Positions 23,087-37,049 are shown, numbered from the stretch's first letter. The stretch is DNA of 64,000 nucleotides from Eunapius fragilis (GCA_963681505.1 OY811980.1:8648955-8712954), one strand, 5' to 3'. Numbers and translations are program-made. Notes: a model not told the origin generated them from the letters alone.

Positions 23087-24324
23087 TAGTGGTAGTGGGA
23101 TTGGTAGTGGTAGTGGTAGTGGGATTGGTAGTGGGATTGGTAGTGGTAGGTGTAGTGGTAGTGGGATTGGTAGTGGGATTTGTAGTGGGATTGGTAGTGG
23201 TAGTGGGATTGGTAGTGGGATTGGTAGTGGGATTGGTAGTGGGATTGGTAGTGGGATTGGTAGTGGTAGTGGTAGTGGGATTGATTGGTGGTGGGATTGG
23301 TAGTGGGATTGGTAGTGGAAATTGTAGTGGTAGTGGGATTGGTGGGGGAAATGGTAGTGGTAGTGGTAGTGGGATTGGTAGTGGCAGTGGTAGTGGGATT
23401 GGTAGTGGGATTGGTAGTGGTAGTGGTAGTGGGATTGGTAGTGGGATTGGTAGTGGGATTGGTAGTGGTAGCGGTAGTGGGATTGGTAGTGGTAGTGGAA
23501 GAGGTAGTGGGATTGGTTGTGGGATTGTTAGTGGTAGTGGTAGTGGTAGTGGGATTGGTAGTGGGATTGGTAGTGGGATTGGTAGTGGTAATTGTAGTGG
23601 TAGTGGGATCGGTAGTGGGATTTGTAGTGGTAGTGGTATTGGGATTGGTAGTGGTGGTGGTAGTGGGATTGGTAGTGGTAGTGGTAGTGGTAGTGGGATT
23701 GTTAGTGGGATTGGTAGTGGGATTGGAAGTTGTAGTGGGATTGGTAGTGGGATTGGTAGTGCGATTGGTAGTGGGATTGGTAGTGGTAGTGGTAGTGGGA
23801 TTGGTAGTGGTAGTGGTAGAGGTAGTGGGATTGGTAGTGGGATTGGTAGTGGGATTGGTAGTGGGATTGGTAGTGGGATAGGTAGTGGGATTGGTAGTGG
23901 TAGTGGTAGTGGTAGTGGGATTGTTAGTGGGATTGGTAGTGGGTTTGGTAGTCGAAATTGTAGTGGTCGTGGGATTGGTAGTGGGATTGGTAGTGGTAGT
24001 GGTAGAGGTAGTGGGATTGGTAGTGGGATTGGTAGTGGTAGTTGTAGTGGTAGTGGGATTGGTAGTGGGATTGGTAGTGGGATCGGTAGTGTGATTGGTA
24101 GTGGTAATTGTAGAGGTAGTGGGATTGGTAGTGGGATTTGTAGTGGTAGTGGTAGTGGGATTGGTAGTGGTAGTGGTAGTGGGATTGTTAGTGGGATTGG
24201 TAGTGGGATTGGTAGTGGAAATTGTAGTGGTCGTGGGATTGGTATGGGACTTGGTAGTGGTAGTGGTAGTGGGATTGCTAGTGGTAGTGGTAGTGGGATT
24301 GGTAGTGGTAATTGAAGTGGGATT
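23087..24324 (-). repeat. Satellite family D, G-rich on + strand, block 4
   Basis: About 1.24 kb of 12-bp and 6-bp units. It shares variant blocks with 20849-22195, including GGTGGTGG, GGTAATTGTAG and GGAAATTGTAGTGGTCGTGGG. It passes into C at GAAGTGGGATTGCGGGATC. No gene is seen. Confidence 0.9.
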
Positions 24325-24659
24325 GCGGGATCAATCTGTAACAATTCAGCGCAATTCGGCGCGTTGCGACGGATTGGTGCACTTTTGCGGGATCTATCTA
24401 ACAATTTGGCGCAATTTGGCGCGCTGCGACGGATTGCAGCACTTTCGCGGAACCAATCTGTAACTATTCGGCGCGCTACAACGGATTGCTACACTATCGC
24501 TGGATCAATCTGCAACAATTCGGGGCAATTCGACGCGCTGAGACCGATTGCTTCACTATGGCGGGATCAATCTGCAACAATTAGGCGCAATTCGGCGCGC
24601 TGCGAAGGATTCCTGCACTTTCGCAGGATCAATCTGTAACAATTCGGGGCAATTCGGGA
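24325..24659 (+). repeat. Satellite family C, block 5
   Basis: About five to six monomers matching 22196-22500. The last C motif, CAATTCGGGGCAATTCGGGA, runs directly into CAAGTATGTCATTATG of family E at 24660. Confidence 0.9.
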
Positions 24660-25208
24660 CAAGTATGTCATTATGCAAGTATGTCACTATGACTCCTGCA
24701 GAATGCAAGTATGTCACTATGCATGACTCCTGTAGGAGTCAAGAATTTACATGATTGTCTCCTGCGGGAGTCAAGTATTTCAATGTATGACTCCTGCAGG
24801 AGTCAAGGATGTCAATATGTATGACTTCTGCTGGAGTCAAGTATGTCACAATGCAACACTCCTGCAGGAGTCAAGTATTTCAATGTATGACTCCTGCAGG
24901 AGTCAAGGATGTCTATATGTATGACTTCTGCTGGAGTCAAGTATCTCCATGCATGACTCCTACAGGAGTGAAAAATCTCCATGTATGACTCCTGCAGGAG
25001 TCAAGTATGTCAGTATGTTTGACTCCAGCAGGAGTCAAGTATGTCACTATGAATGACTCCTGCAGGAGTCAAGTATTTCAATGTATGACTCCTGCAGGAG
25101 TCAAATATTTCAATGAAGGACTCCTGCAGGAATAAAGTATGTCATTATATATAACTCCTCCAGGAGTCATGCATCTCCATGCATTACTCCTGCAGGAGTC
25201 AAGTATCT

Positions 25209-25283
25209 GAACCTGAGTCAGCAGGTTCAATAAAGGATTGATTGAGGAGTCATGAATGTCATTTTTTCAACAATCATGACTCC
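25209..25283. repeat. Two-hairpin variant island in family E, copy 1
   Basis: A 75-bp departure from the monomer pattern. The first hairpin is GAACCTG-AGTCAG-CAGGTTC at 25209-25228. The second has arms GGAGTCATGA (25246-25255) and TCATGACTCC (25274-25283) around a loop with a T6 run. Between them is AATAAAGGATTGATTGA, which includes an AATAAA hexamer. Copies are at 27591 and 31814. Confidence 0.8.
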
Positions 25284-27590
25284 TTCAGGAGTCAAGTATT
25301 TCAATGTATGACTCCTGCAGGAGTCAAGTATATCAATATGTATGACTCCTGCAGGAGTCAAGTATGTCAGTATGTATGACTCCTGCAGGAGTCAACTATA
25401 TATATGCATGACTCCTGCAGGAGTCAAGTATGTCAATATCTCTGACTCCTTCAGAAGTCAAGTATTTCAATGTATGACTCCTGCAGGAGTCAAGTATTTC
25501 AATATGTATGACTCCTGCAGGAGTCAAGTATGTCAGTATGTATGACTCATGCAGGAGTCAACTATATATATGCATGACTCCTGCAGGAGTCAAGTACGTC
25601 AGTATGCAAGACTCCTGCAGCAGTCAAGAATGTTAATGTATGATTCCTGCAGGAGTCAAGTATCTCCAAGCATGACTTCTGCAGGAGTCAAGTATTTCAG
25701 TATGTATGATACCTGCAGGAGTCAAGTATGTCACTCAAGCATTTCAATGTACGAGTCCTGCAGGAGTCAATTACTTTAATGATGACTCCTGCAGGAGTCA
25801 TGTATGTCAATATGTCTGACTCCTGCAGGAGTCAAGTATTTCAATGTATGACTCCTGCAGGAGTCAAGTATTTCGATATGTATGACTCCTGTAGGAGTCA
25901 AGTATCTCCATGCATGACTCCTGCAGGAGTAGAGTATGTCAGTATGCATGACTCCAGCACGAGTCAAGTATCTCAATGTATGACTCCTGCAGGATGCAAG
26001 TATGTAATTATGCAAGTATGTCACTATGACTCCTGCAAGATGCAAGTATGTCACTATGCATGACTCCTGTAGGAGTCAAGAATTTAAATGATTGACTCCT
26101 GCGGGAGTCAAGTATTTCAATGTATGACTCCTGCGGGAGTCAAGTATTTCAAAGCATAACTCCCGCAGGAGTCAAGTATGTCATTATGTAGGACTCCTGC
26201 AGGAGTCAAGTATCTCAATGTATGACTCAAGCAAGTGTCAAGTATGTCACAATGCAACTCTCCTGCATGAGTCAAGTATTTCAATGTATGACTCCTGCAG
26301 GAGTCAAGGAGGTCAATATGTATGACTTCTGCTGGAGTCAAGTATCTCCATGCATGACTCCTACAGGAGTGAAAAATCTCCATGCATGACTCCTGCAGGA
26401 GTCAAGTATGTCAGTATGTTTGACTCCAGAAGGAGTCAAGTATGTCACTATGAATGACTCCTGCAGGAGTCAAGTATTTCAATGTATGACTCCTGCTGGA
26501 GTGAAGTGTTTCAATGTATGACTCCTGAAGGAGTCAAGTATGTCAGTATCATTGACTACTACAGGAGCCATATGTCAATATGTATGACTCATGCAGGAGT
26601 GAGCAATCTCCATGCATGACTCCTGCAGGAGTATGAGTCCTGCAGGAGTCAAGTATGTCAATATGTATGACTCCTGTAGGAGTCAAGTATGTCAATACGT
26701 ATGACTCCTGTAGGAGTCAACTTTTTATTTGCATGACTCCTGCAGGAGTCAAGTATGTCAGTTTGTATGACTGCTGCAGGAGTCAAATATGTTACAATGA
26801 ATGACTCCAGCAGGAGTCAAGTATTTCAATGTATGACTCCTACAAGAGTCAAGTTTGTCAGAATGCATGACTCCGGCAGGAGTCAAATATATATTTGAAT
26901 GACTCCTGCAGGAGTATAGTATGTCAATATGTATGACTCCTCCAGGAGTCATTTATCTCCATGCATGACTCCTGCAGGAGTCAAGTATGTCAGTATGCAA
27001 GACTCCTGCAGGAGTCAAGTATCTCAATGTATGACTCCGGCTGGAGTCAAGTATCTCCATGCATGACTCCTGCTGGAGTCAAGTATGTCAGTATGTATGA
27101 GTCCTGCAGGAGTCAAGTATGTCTCTCAAGTAGTTCAATTATGACTCTTGCAGGAGTCAAGTATGTCAATATGTCTGACTCCTGCAGGAGTCAAGTATTT
27201 CAATGAATGACTCCTGCAGGAGTCAAGTATTTCAATATGTATGCTGCAGGAGTAAAGTATGTCAGTATGCATGACTCCTGCAGGAGTCAACTATATATTT
27301 GCATGACTCCTGCTGGAGTCAAGTATCTCCATGCATGACTCCTACAGGAGTGAAAAATCTCCATGTATGACTCCTGCAGGAGTCAAGTATGTCAGTATGT
27401 TTGACTCCAGCAGGAGTCAAGTATGTCACTATGAATGACTCCTGCAGGAGTCAAGTATTTCAATGTATGACTCCTGCAGGAGTCAAATATTTCAATGAAG
27501 GACTCCTGCAGGAAGAAAGTATGTCATTATGTATAACTCCTCCAGGAGTCATGCATCTCCATGCATTACTCCTGCAGGAGTCAAGTATCT

Positions 27591-27665
27591 GAACCTGAGT
27601 CAGCAGGTTCAATAAAGGATTGATTGAGGAGTCATGAATGTCATTTTTTCAACAATTATGACTCC
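27591..27665. repeat. Two-hairpin variant island in family E, copy 2
   Basis: Same arrangement as at 25209. The right arm of the second hairpin carries one change (TTATGACTCC), which breaks one pair. Confidence 0.75.
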
Positions 27666-30600
27666 TTCAGGAGTCAAGTATTTCAATGTATGACTCCTGC
27701 AGGAGTCAAGTATATCAATATGTATGACTCCTGCAGGAGTCAAGTATGTCAGTATGTATGACTCCTGCAGGAGTCAACTATATATATGCATGACTCCTGC
27801 AGGAGTCAAGTATGTCAATATCTCTGACTCCTTCAGAAGTCAAGTATTTCAATGTATGACTCCTGCAGGAGTCAAGTATTTCAATATGTATGACTCCTGC
27901 AGGAGTCAAGTATGTCAGTATGTATGACTCATGCAGGAGTCAACTATATATATGCATGACTCCTGCAGGAGTCAAGTACGTCAGTATGCAAGACTCCTGC
28001 AGCAGTCAAGAATGTTAATGTATGATTCCTGCAGGAGTCAAGTATCTCCAAGCATGACTTCTGCAGGAGTCAAGTATTTCAGTATGTATGATACCTGCAG
28101 GAGTCAAGTATGTCACTCAAGCATTTCAATGTACGAGTCCTGCAGGAGTCAATTACTTTAATGATGACTCCTGCAGGAGTCATGTATGTCAATATGTCTG
28201 ACTCCTGCAGGAGTCAAGTATCTCCATGCATGACTCCTGCAGGAGTCAAGTATGTCAGTATGCATGACTCCAGCACGAGTCAAGTATCTCAATGTATGAC
28301 TCCTGCAGGATGCAAGTATGTCATTATGCAAGTATGTCACTATGACTCCTGCAAGATGCAAGTATGTCACTATGCATGACTCCTGTAGGAGTCAAGAATT
28401 TAAATGATTGACTCCTGCGGGAGTCAAGTATTTCAATGTATGACTCCTGCGGGAGTCAAGTATTTCAAAGCATAACTCCCGCAGGAGTCAAGTATGTCAT
28501 TATGTAGGACTCCTGCAGGAGTCAAGTATCTCAATGTATGACTCCTGCAAGTGTCAAGTATGTCACAATGCAACTCTCCTGCATGAGTCAAGTATTTCAA
28601 TGTATGACTCCTGCAGGAGTCAAGGAGGTCAATATGTATGACTTCTGCTGGAGTCAAGTATCTCCATGCATGACTCCTACAGGAGTGAAAAATCTCCATG
28701 CATGACTCCTGCAGGAGTCAAGTATGTCAGTATGTTTGACTCCAGAAGGAGTCAAGTATGTCACTATGAATGACTCCTGCAGGAGTCAAGTATTTCAATG
28801 TATGACTCCTGCTGGAGTGAAGTGTTTCAATGTATGACTCCTGAAGGAGTCAAGTATGTCAGTATCATTGACTACTACAGGAGCCATATGTCAATATGTA
28901 TGACTCATGCAGGAGTGAGCAATCTCCATGCATGACTCCTGCAGGAGTATGAGTCCTGCAGGAGTCAAGTATGTCAATATGTATGACTCCTGTAGGAGTC
29001 AAGTATGTCAATATGTATGACTCCTGTAGGAGTCAACTTTTTATTTGCATGACTCCTGCAGGAGTCAAGTATGTCAGTTTGTATGACTGCTGCAGGAGTC
29101 AAATATGTTACAATGAATGACTCCAGCAGGAGTCAAGTATTTCAATGTATGACTCCTACAAGAGTCAAGTTTGTCAGAATGCATGACTCCGGCAGGAGTC
29201 AAATATATATTTGAATGACTCCTGCAGGAGTATAGTATGTCAATATGTATGACTCCTCCAGGAGTCATTTATCTCCATGCATGACTCCTGCAGGAGTCAA
29301 GTATGTCAGTATGCAAGACTCCTGCAGGAGTCAAGTATCTCAATGTATGACTCCGGCTGGAGTCAAGTATCTCCATGCATGACTCCTGCTGGAGTCAAGT
29401 ATGTCAGTATGTATGAGTCCTGCAGGAGTCAAGTATGTCTCTCAAGTAGTTCAATTATGACTCTTGCAGGAGTCAAGTATGTCAATATGTCTGACTCCTG
29501 CAGGAGTCAAGTATCTCAATGTATGACTCCTGAAGGAGTCAAGTTTGTCAGTATTAATGACTACTACAGGAGCCATATGTCAATATGTATGACTCCTGCA
29601 GGAGTGAGCAATCTCCATGTATGACTCCTGCAGGAGTATAATATGTCACTATGAATGACTCCTGCAGGAGTCACGTATTTCAATATATGACTCCTGCAGG
29701 AGTGAAGTATTTCATTGAATGACGCCTGCAGGAGTCAAGAATGTCAATATATATGACTCTTGCAGGAGTCAAGGATCTTCATACATGAAACCTGCAGGAG
29801 TCTAGTATGTCAGTATCAATGACTCCTGCATGAGTCAAGTATTTCAATGTATGACTCCTGCAGGAGTCAAGGAGGTCAATATGTATGACTTCTGCTGGAG
29901 TCAAGTATCTCCATGCATGACTCCTACAGGAGTGAAAAATCTCCATGCATGACTCCTGCAGGAGTCAAGTATGTCAGTATGTTTGACTCCAGAAGGAGTC
30001 AAGTATGTCACTATGAATGACTCCTGCAGGAGTCAAGTATTTCAATGTATGACTCCTGCTGGAGTGAAGTGTTTCAATGTATGACTCCATAAGGAGTCAA
30101 GTATGTCAGTATCATTGACTACTACAGGAGCCATATGTCAATATGTATGACTCATGCAGGAGTGAGCAATCTCCATGCATGACTCCTGCAGGAGTATGAG
30201 TCCTGCAGGAGTCAAGTATGTCAATATGTATGACTCCTGTAGGAGTCAAGTATGTCAATATGTATGACTCCTGTAGGAGTCAACTTTTTATTTGCATGAC
30301 TCCTGCAGGAGTCAAGTAGGTCAGTTTGTATGACTGCTGCAGGAGTCAAATATGTTACAATGAATGACTCCAGCAGGAGTCAAGTATTTCAATGTATGAC
30401 TCCTACAAGAGTCAAGTTTGTCAGAATGCATGACTCCGGCAGGAGTCAAATATATATTTGAATGACTCCTGCAGGAGTATAGTATGTCAGTATGTATGAC
30501 TCCTCCAGGAGTCATTTATCTCCATGCTTGACTCCTGCAGGAGTCAAGTATGTCAGTATGAAAGACTCCTGCAGGAGTCAAGTATCTCAATGTATGACTC

Positions 30601-31813
30601 CGGCTGGAGTCAAGTATCTCCATGCATGACTCCTGCTGGAGTCAAGTATGTCAGTATGTATGACTCCTGCAGGAGTCAAGTATGTCTCTCAAGTATTTCA
30701 ATTATGACTCTTGCAGGAGTCAAGTATGTCAATATGTCTGACTCCTGCAGGAGTCAAGTATTTCAATGTATGACTCCTGCAGGAGTCAAGTATTTCAATA
30801 TGTATGCTGCAGGAGTAAAGTATGTCAGTATGCATGACTCCTGCAGGAGTCAACTATATATTTGCATGATTCCTGCAGGAGTCAAGTATGTCAGTATGCA
30901 AGACTCCTGCAGAAGTCAAGTATCTCAATATATGACTCCTGCAGGAGTCAAGTATCTCCAAGCATGACTCCTGCAGGAGTCAAGTATGTCATTATGTCTG
31001 ACTCCTGCAAGAGTCAAGTATTTCAATGTATGACTCTTGCAGGAGTCAAGTATGTCAGTATCAATGACTACTACAGGAGCCATATGTCAATATGTATGAT
31101 TCCTGCAGGAGTGAGCAATCTCCATGTATGACTCCTGCAGGAGTAAAATATGTCACCATGAATGACTCCTGCAGGAGTCAAGTATGTCAGATTGGATGAC
31201 TTGTGCAGGAGTCTAATATGTCAAAATGAATGACTCCTGCAGGAGTCAAGTATTTCAATGTATGACTCCTACAAAAGTCAAGTTTGTCAGTATGCATGAC
31301 TCCAGCAGGAGTCAAATATTTCAATGAATGACTCCTGCAGGAGTAAAGCATGTCAATATGTATGACTCCTCCAGTAGTCAATTATCTCCATGCATGACTC
31401 CTGCAGGAGTCAAGTATGTCAGTATGGAATACTCCTGCAGGAGTCAAGTATCTCAATGTATGACTCCTGCAGGAGTCAAGTGTCTCCATGCATGACTCCT
31501 GAAGGAGTCAAGAATGTCAGTATGTATGACTCCTGCTGGAGTCAAGTATCTCCATGCATGACTCCTACAGGAGTGAAAAATCTCCATGTATGACTCCTGC
31601 AGGAGTCAAGTATGTCATTATGTTTGACTCCAGCAGGAGTCAAGTATGTCATTATGAATGACTCCTGCAGGAGTCAAGTATTTCAATGTATGACTCCTGC
31701 AGGAGTCAAATATTTCAATGAAGGACTCCTGCAGGAACAAAGTATGTCATTATGTATAACTCCTCCAGGAGTCATGCATCTCCATGCATTACTCCTGCAG
31801 GAGTCAAGTATGT

Positions 31814-31888
31814 GAACCTGCGTCAGCAGGTTCAATATAGGATTGATTGAGGAGTCATGAATGTCATTTTTTCAACAATGATGACTCC
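31814..31888. repeat. Two-hairpin variant island in family E, copy 3
   Basis: Same arrangement. The first loop is CGTCAG in place of AGTCAG, and the second right arm reads TGATGACTCC. The first stem is intact in all three copies. Confidence 0.75.
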
Positions 31889-34800
31889 TTCAGGAGTCAA
31901 GTATTTCAATGTATGACTCCTGCAGGAGTCAAGTATTTCAATATGTATGACTCCTGCAGGAGTCAAGTATGTCAGTATGTATGACTCCTGCAGGAGTCAA
32001 CTATATATATGCATGACTCCTGCAGGAGTCAAGTATGTCAATATCTCTGACTCCTTCAGAAGTCAAGTATTTCAATGTATGACTCCTGCAGGAGTCAAGT
32101 ATTTCAATATGTATGACTCCTGCAGGAGTCAAGTATGTCAGTATGTATGACTCATGCAGGAGTCAACTATATATATGCATGACTCCTGCAGGAGTCAAGT
32201 ATGTCAGTATGCAAGACTCCTGCAGCAGTCAAGAATGTTAATGTATGATTCCTGCAGGAGTCAAGTATGTCACTCAAGTATTTCAATGTACGAGTCCTGC
32301 AGGAGTCAATTATTTTAATTATGACTCCTGCAGGAGTCATGTATGTCAATATGTCTGACTCCTGCAGGAGTCAAGTATCTCCATGCATGACTCCTGCAGG
32401 AGTCAAGTATGTCAGTATGCATGACTCCAGCACGAGTCAAGTATCTCAATGTATGACTCCTGCAGGATGCAAGTATGTCATTATGCAAGTATGTCACTAT
32501 GACTCCTGCAAGATGCAAGTATGTCACTATGCATGACTCCTGTAGGAGTCAAGAATTTAAATGATTGACTCCTGCGGGAGTCAAGTATTTCAATGTATGA
32601 CTCCTGCGGGAGTCAAGTATTTCAAAGCATAACTCCCGCAGGAGTCAAGTATGTCAATATGTAGGACTCCTGCAGGAGTCAAGTATCTCAATGTATGACT
32701 CCTGCAAGTGTCAAGTATGTCACAATGCAACTCTCCTGCATGAGTCAAGTATTTCAATGTATGACTCCTGCAGGAGTCAAGGATGTCAATATGTATGACT
32801 TCTGCTGGAGTGAAGTATCTCCATGCATGACTCCTACAGGAGTGAAAAATCTCCATGCATGACTCCTGCAGGAGTCAAGTATGTCAGTATGTTTGACTCC
32901 AGAAGGAGTCAAGTATGTCACTATGAATGACTCCTGCAGGAGTCAAGTATTTCAATGTATGACTCCTGCTGGAGTGAAGTGTTTCAACGTATGACTCCTG
33001 AAGGAGTCAAGTATGTCAGTATCATTGACTACTACAGGAGCCATATGTCAATATGTATGACTCATGCAGGAGTGAGCAATCTCCATGCATGACTCCTGCA
33101 GGAGTATGAGTCCTGCAGGAGTCAAGTATGTCAATATGTATGACTCCTGTAGGAGACAACTTTTCATTTGCATGACTCCTGCAGGAGTCAAGTATGTCAG
33201 TTTGTATGACTGCTGCAGGAGTCAAATATGTTACAATGAATGACTCCAGCAGGAGTCAAGTATTTCAATGTATGACTCCTACAAGAGTCAAGTTTGTCAG
33301 AATGCATGACTCCGGCAGGAGTCAAATAGATATTTGAATGACTCCTGCAGGAGTATAGTATGTCAATATGTATGACTCCTCCCGGAGTCATTTATCTCCA
33401 TGCATGACTCCTGCAGGAGTCAAGTATGTCAGTATGCAAGACTCCTGCAGGAGTCAAGTATCTCAATGTATGACTCCGGCTGGAGTCAAGTATCTCCATG
33501 CATGACTCCTGCAGGAGTCAAGTATGTCAGTATGTATGACTCCTGCAGGAGTCAAGTATGTCTCTCAAGAATTTCAATGTATGACTCCTGCAGGAGTCAA
33601 GTATTTCAATTATGACTCTTGCAGGAGTCAAGTATGTCAATATGTATGACTCCTGCAGGAGTCAAGTATTTCAATGTATGACTCCTGCAGGAGTCAAGTA
33701 TTTCAATATGTATGCTGCAGGAGTAAAGTATGTCAGTATGCATGACTCCTGCAGGAGTCAACTATATATTTGCATGATTCCTGCAGGAGTCAAGTATGTC
33801 GGTATGCAAGACTCCTGCAGGAGTCAAGTATCTCAATGTATGACTCCTGCAGGAGTCAAGTATCTCCAAGCATGACTCCTGCAGGAGTCAAGTATGTCAT
33901 TATGTCTGACTCCTGCAACAGTCAAGTATTTCAATGTATGACTCTTGCAGGAGTCAAGTGTATCAATATGTATGACTCCTGCAGGAGTCAAGTATCTCCA
34001 TGTATGACTCCTGAAGAGTCAAGTATGTCAGTATCAATGACTACTACAGGAGCCATATGTCAATATGTATGACTCCTGCAGGAGTGAGCAATCTCCATGT
34101 ATGACTTCTGCAGGAGTAAAATATGTCACCATGAATGACTCCTGCAGGAGTCAAGTATGTCAGATTGGATGACTTGTGCAGGAGTCTAATATGTCAAAAT
34201 GAACGACTCCTGCAGGAGTCATGTATTTCAATGTATGACTCCTACAAGAGTCAAGTTTGTCAGTATGCATGACTCCAGCAGGAGTCAAATATTTCAATGA
34301 ATGACTCCTGCAGGAGTAAAGTATGTCAATATGTATGACTCCTCCAGTAGTCAATTATCTCCATGCATGACTCCTGCAGGAGTCAAGTATGTCAGTATGC
34401 AAGACTCCTGCAGGAGTCAAGTATCTCAATGCATGACTCCTGCAGGAGTCAAGTATCTCCATGCATGACTCCTGCCGGAGTCAAGTAGGTCAGTATGAAT
34501 GACTCCTGCTGGAGTCATATGTCAATTTGTATGACTCCTGCAGGAGTCAGCAATCTCCATGTATGACTCCTGCAGGAGTCAAGTATGTCAGAATGTATGA
34601 GTCCTGCAGGAGTCAAGTATGTCAATATGTATGACTCCTGTAGGTGTCAACTATATATTTGCATGACTCCTGCAGGAGTCAAGTAAGTCAGTTTGTATGA
34701 CTGCTGCAGGAGTCAAATATGTTACAATGACTCCTGCAGGAGTCAAGTATGTCAGTATGCAAGACTCCTGCAGGAGTCAAGTATCTCAATGTATGACTCC

Positions 34801-37049
34801 TGCAGGAGTCAAGTATCTCCATGAATGACTCCTGCAGGAGTCAAGTATGTCAGTACGTATGACTCCTGCAGGAGTCAAGTATGTCTTTCAAGAATTTCAA
34901 TGTATGACTCCTGCAGGAGTCAAGTATTTCAATTATGACTCTTGCATGAGTCAAGTATGTCAATATGTCTGACTCCTGCAGGAGTCAAGTATTTCAATGT
35001 ATGACTCCTGCAGGAGTCAAGTATTTCAATATGTATGCTGCAGGAGTAAAGTATGTCAGTATGCATGACTCCTGCAGGAGTCAACTATATATTTGCATGA
35101 TTCCTGCAGGAGTCAAATATGTCAGTATGGAAGACTCCTGCAGGAGTCAAGTATCTCAATGTATGACTCCTGCAGGAGTCAAGTATCTCCAAGCATGACT
35201 TCTGCAGGAGTCAACTATGTCATTATGTCTGACTCCTGCAGGAGTCAAGTATTTCAATGTATGACTCCTGCAGGAGTCAAGTGTATCAATATGTATGACT
35301 CCTGCAGGAGTCAAGTATCTCCATGTATGACTCCTGAAGGAGTCAAGTATGTCAGTATCAATGACTACTACAGGAGCCATATGTCAATATGTATGACTCC
35401 TGCAGGAGTGAGCAATCTCCATGTATGACTCCTGCAGGAGTAAAATATGTCACTATGAATGACTCCTGCAGGAGTCAAGTATGTCAGTTTGGATGACTTG
35501 TGCAGGAGTCAAGTATTTCAATGCATGACTCCTGCAGGAGTAAAGTATGTCAATATGTATGACTCCTCCAGTAGTCAATTATCTCCATGCATGACTCCTG
35601 CAGGAGTCAAGTATGTCAGTATGGAATACTCTTGCAGGAGTCAAGTATCTCAATGTATGACTCCTGCAGGAGTCAAGTGTCTCCATGCATGACTCCTGAA
35701 GGAGTCAAGTATGTCAGTATGTATGACTCCTGCAGGAGTCAAGTATCTCCATGAATGACTCCTGCAGGACTCAAGTAGGTCAGTATGAATGACTCCTGCT
35801 GGAGTCATAAGTCAATTTGTATGAATCCTGCAGGAGTCAGCAATTTCCATGTATGACTCCTGCAGGAGTCAAGTATGTCAAAATGTATGAGTCCTGCAGG
35901 AGTCAAGTATGTCAATATGTATGACTCCTGTAGGTGTCAACTATTTATTTGCATGACTCCTGCAGGAGTCAAGTAAGTCAGTTTGTATGACTGCTGCAAG
36001 AGTCAAATATGTTACAATGAATGACTCCTGCAGGAGTCAAGTATGTCAGTATGCAAGACTCCTGCAGGAGTCAAGTATCTCAATGTATGACTCCTGCAGG
36101 AGTCAAGTATCTCCAAGCATGACTCCTGCAGGAGTCAAGTATGTCAATATGTCTGATTCCTGCAGGAGTCAAGTATTTCAATGTATGACTCCTGCAGGAG
36201 TCAAGTATATCAATATGTATGACTCCTGCAGGAGTCAAGTATCTCCATGTATGAGTCCTGAAGGAGTCAAGTTTGTCAGTATCAATGACTACTACAGGAG
36301 CCATATGTCAATATGTATGACTCCTGCAGGAGTGAGCAATCTCCATGTATGACTCCTGCAGGAGTAAATTGTGTCACTATGAATGACTCCTGCAGGAGTC
36401 ACGTATTTCAATATATGACTCCTGCAGGAGTGAAGTATTTCATTGAATGACACCTGCAGGAGTCAAGAATGTCAATATGTATGACTCTTGCAGGAGTCAA
36501 GGATCTCCGTACATGTAACCTGCAGAAGTCTAGTATGTCAGTATCAATGACTCCTGCAGGAGTCAAGTATTTCAATGTATGACTCAAGTATTTCAATGTA
36601 TGACTCCTGCAGGAGTCAAATATGTCATGATGTATGACTATTGCAGGAGTCAACTCTATTCTTAGATGTCAATATGTATGACTTCTGCAGGAGTCAAGTA
36701 TCTCCATGCATGACTCCTACAGGAGTGAAAAATCTCCATGTATGACTCCAGCAGGAGTCAAATATGTCACTATGAATTACTCCTGCAGGAGTGAAGTATT
36801 TCAATGAATGACTCCTGCAGGAGTGAAGTATTTCAATGAATGACTCCTGCCGGAGTGAAGTATTTCAATGAATGACTCCTGCAGTAGTCAAGAATGTCAA
36901 TATGTATGACTCATGCAGGAGTGAAGGGTCTCCGTGCATGACACCTGCAGGAGTCAAGTATGTCAGTATCAATGACTCCTGCAGGAGTCAAGTATTTCAA
37001 TGTATGACTCAAGTATTTCAATGTATGACTCCTGAAGGAGTCAAATATC

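Larger units (their letters stand above)
24931..29500 (+). repeat. 2.3-2.4-kb higher-order repeat of family E
   Basis: 24931 to about 27312 is repeated from 27313, with offsets of 2382 bp in the first half and 2316 bp after about 28200. The change reflects loss of two monomers in copy 2 (compare 25838-25903 with 28206-28225). Further partial copies start near 29840 (3563-bp offset for the segment at 26758) and near 31530 (offset about 6605). Base differences between copies are few. Confidence 0.8.
24660..37048 (+). repeat. Satellite family E, 32-34-bp palindromic array, left part
   Basis: Each monomer is an 18-bp perfect palindrome TGACTCCTGCAGGAGTCA plus an asymmetric 14-16-bp spacer of a few types (AAGTATGTCAGTATG, AAGTATTTCAATG, AAGTATCTCCATG, ACTATATATTTGC). 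The spacer fixes the orientation as +. Many monomers have one substitution in the palindrome (for example TGACTTCTGCTGGAGTCA or TGACTACTACAGGAGCCA), and these variants mark the nested higher-order repeats. The array begins with a palindrome-poor stretch (AAGTATGTCATTATGCAAGT) that recurs near 25990, 28310, 32470 and 39510. Short open frames reading 'MTPAGVKYVSMYDSCRSQ' are by-products. No gene is seen. Confidence 0.95.

Noticed and set aside
20360-24324. Telomeric repeats
   Set aside because: GGGATT is not a rotation of TTAGGG, TTTAGGG or TTAGG, and it is mixed with GGTAGT units inside internal blocks.
25342-25779. Small proteins reading MTPAGVKYVSMYDSCRSQ
   Set aside because: They are direct translations of family E monomers. 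Reading frame changes with every 32/34-bp length variant, and the same frames appear on the opposite strand.
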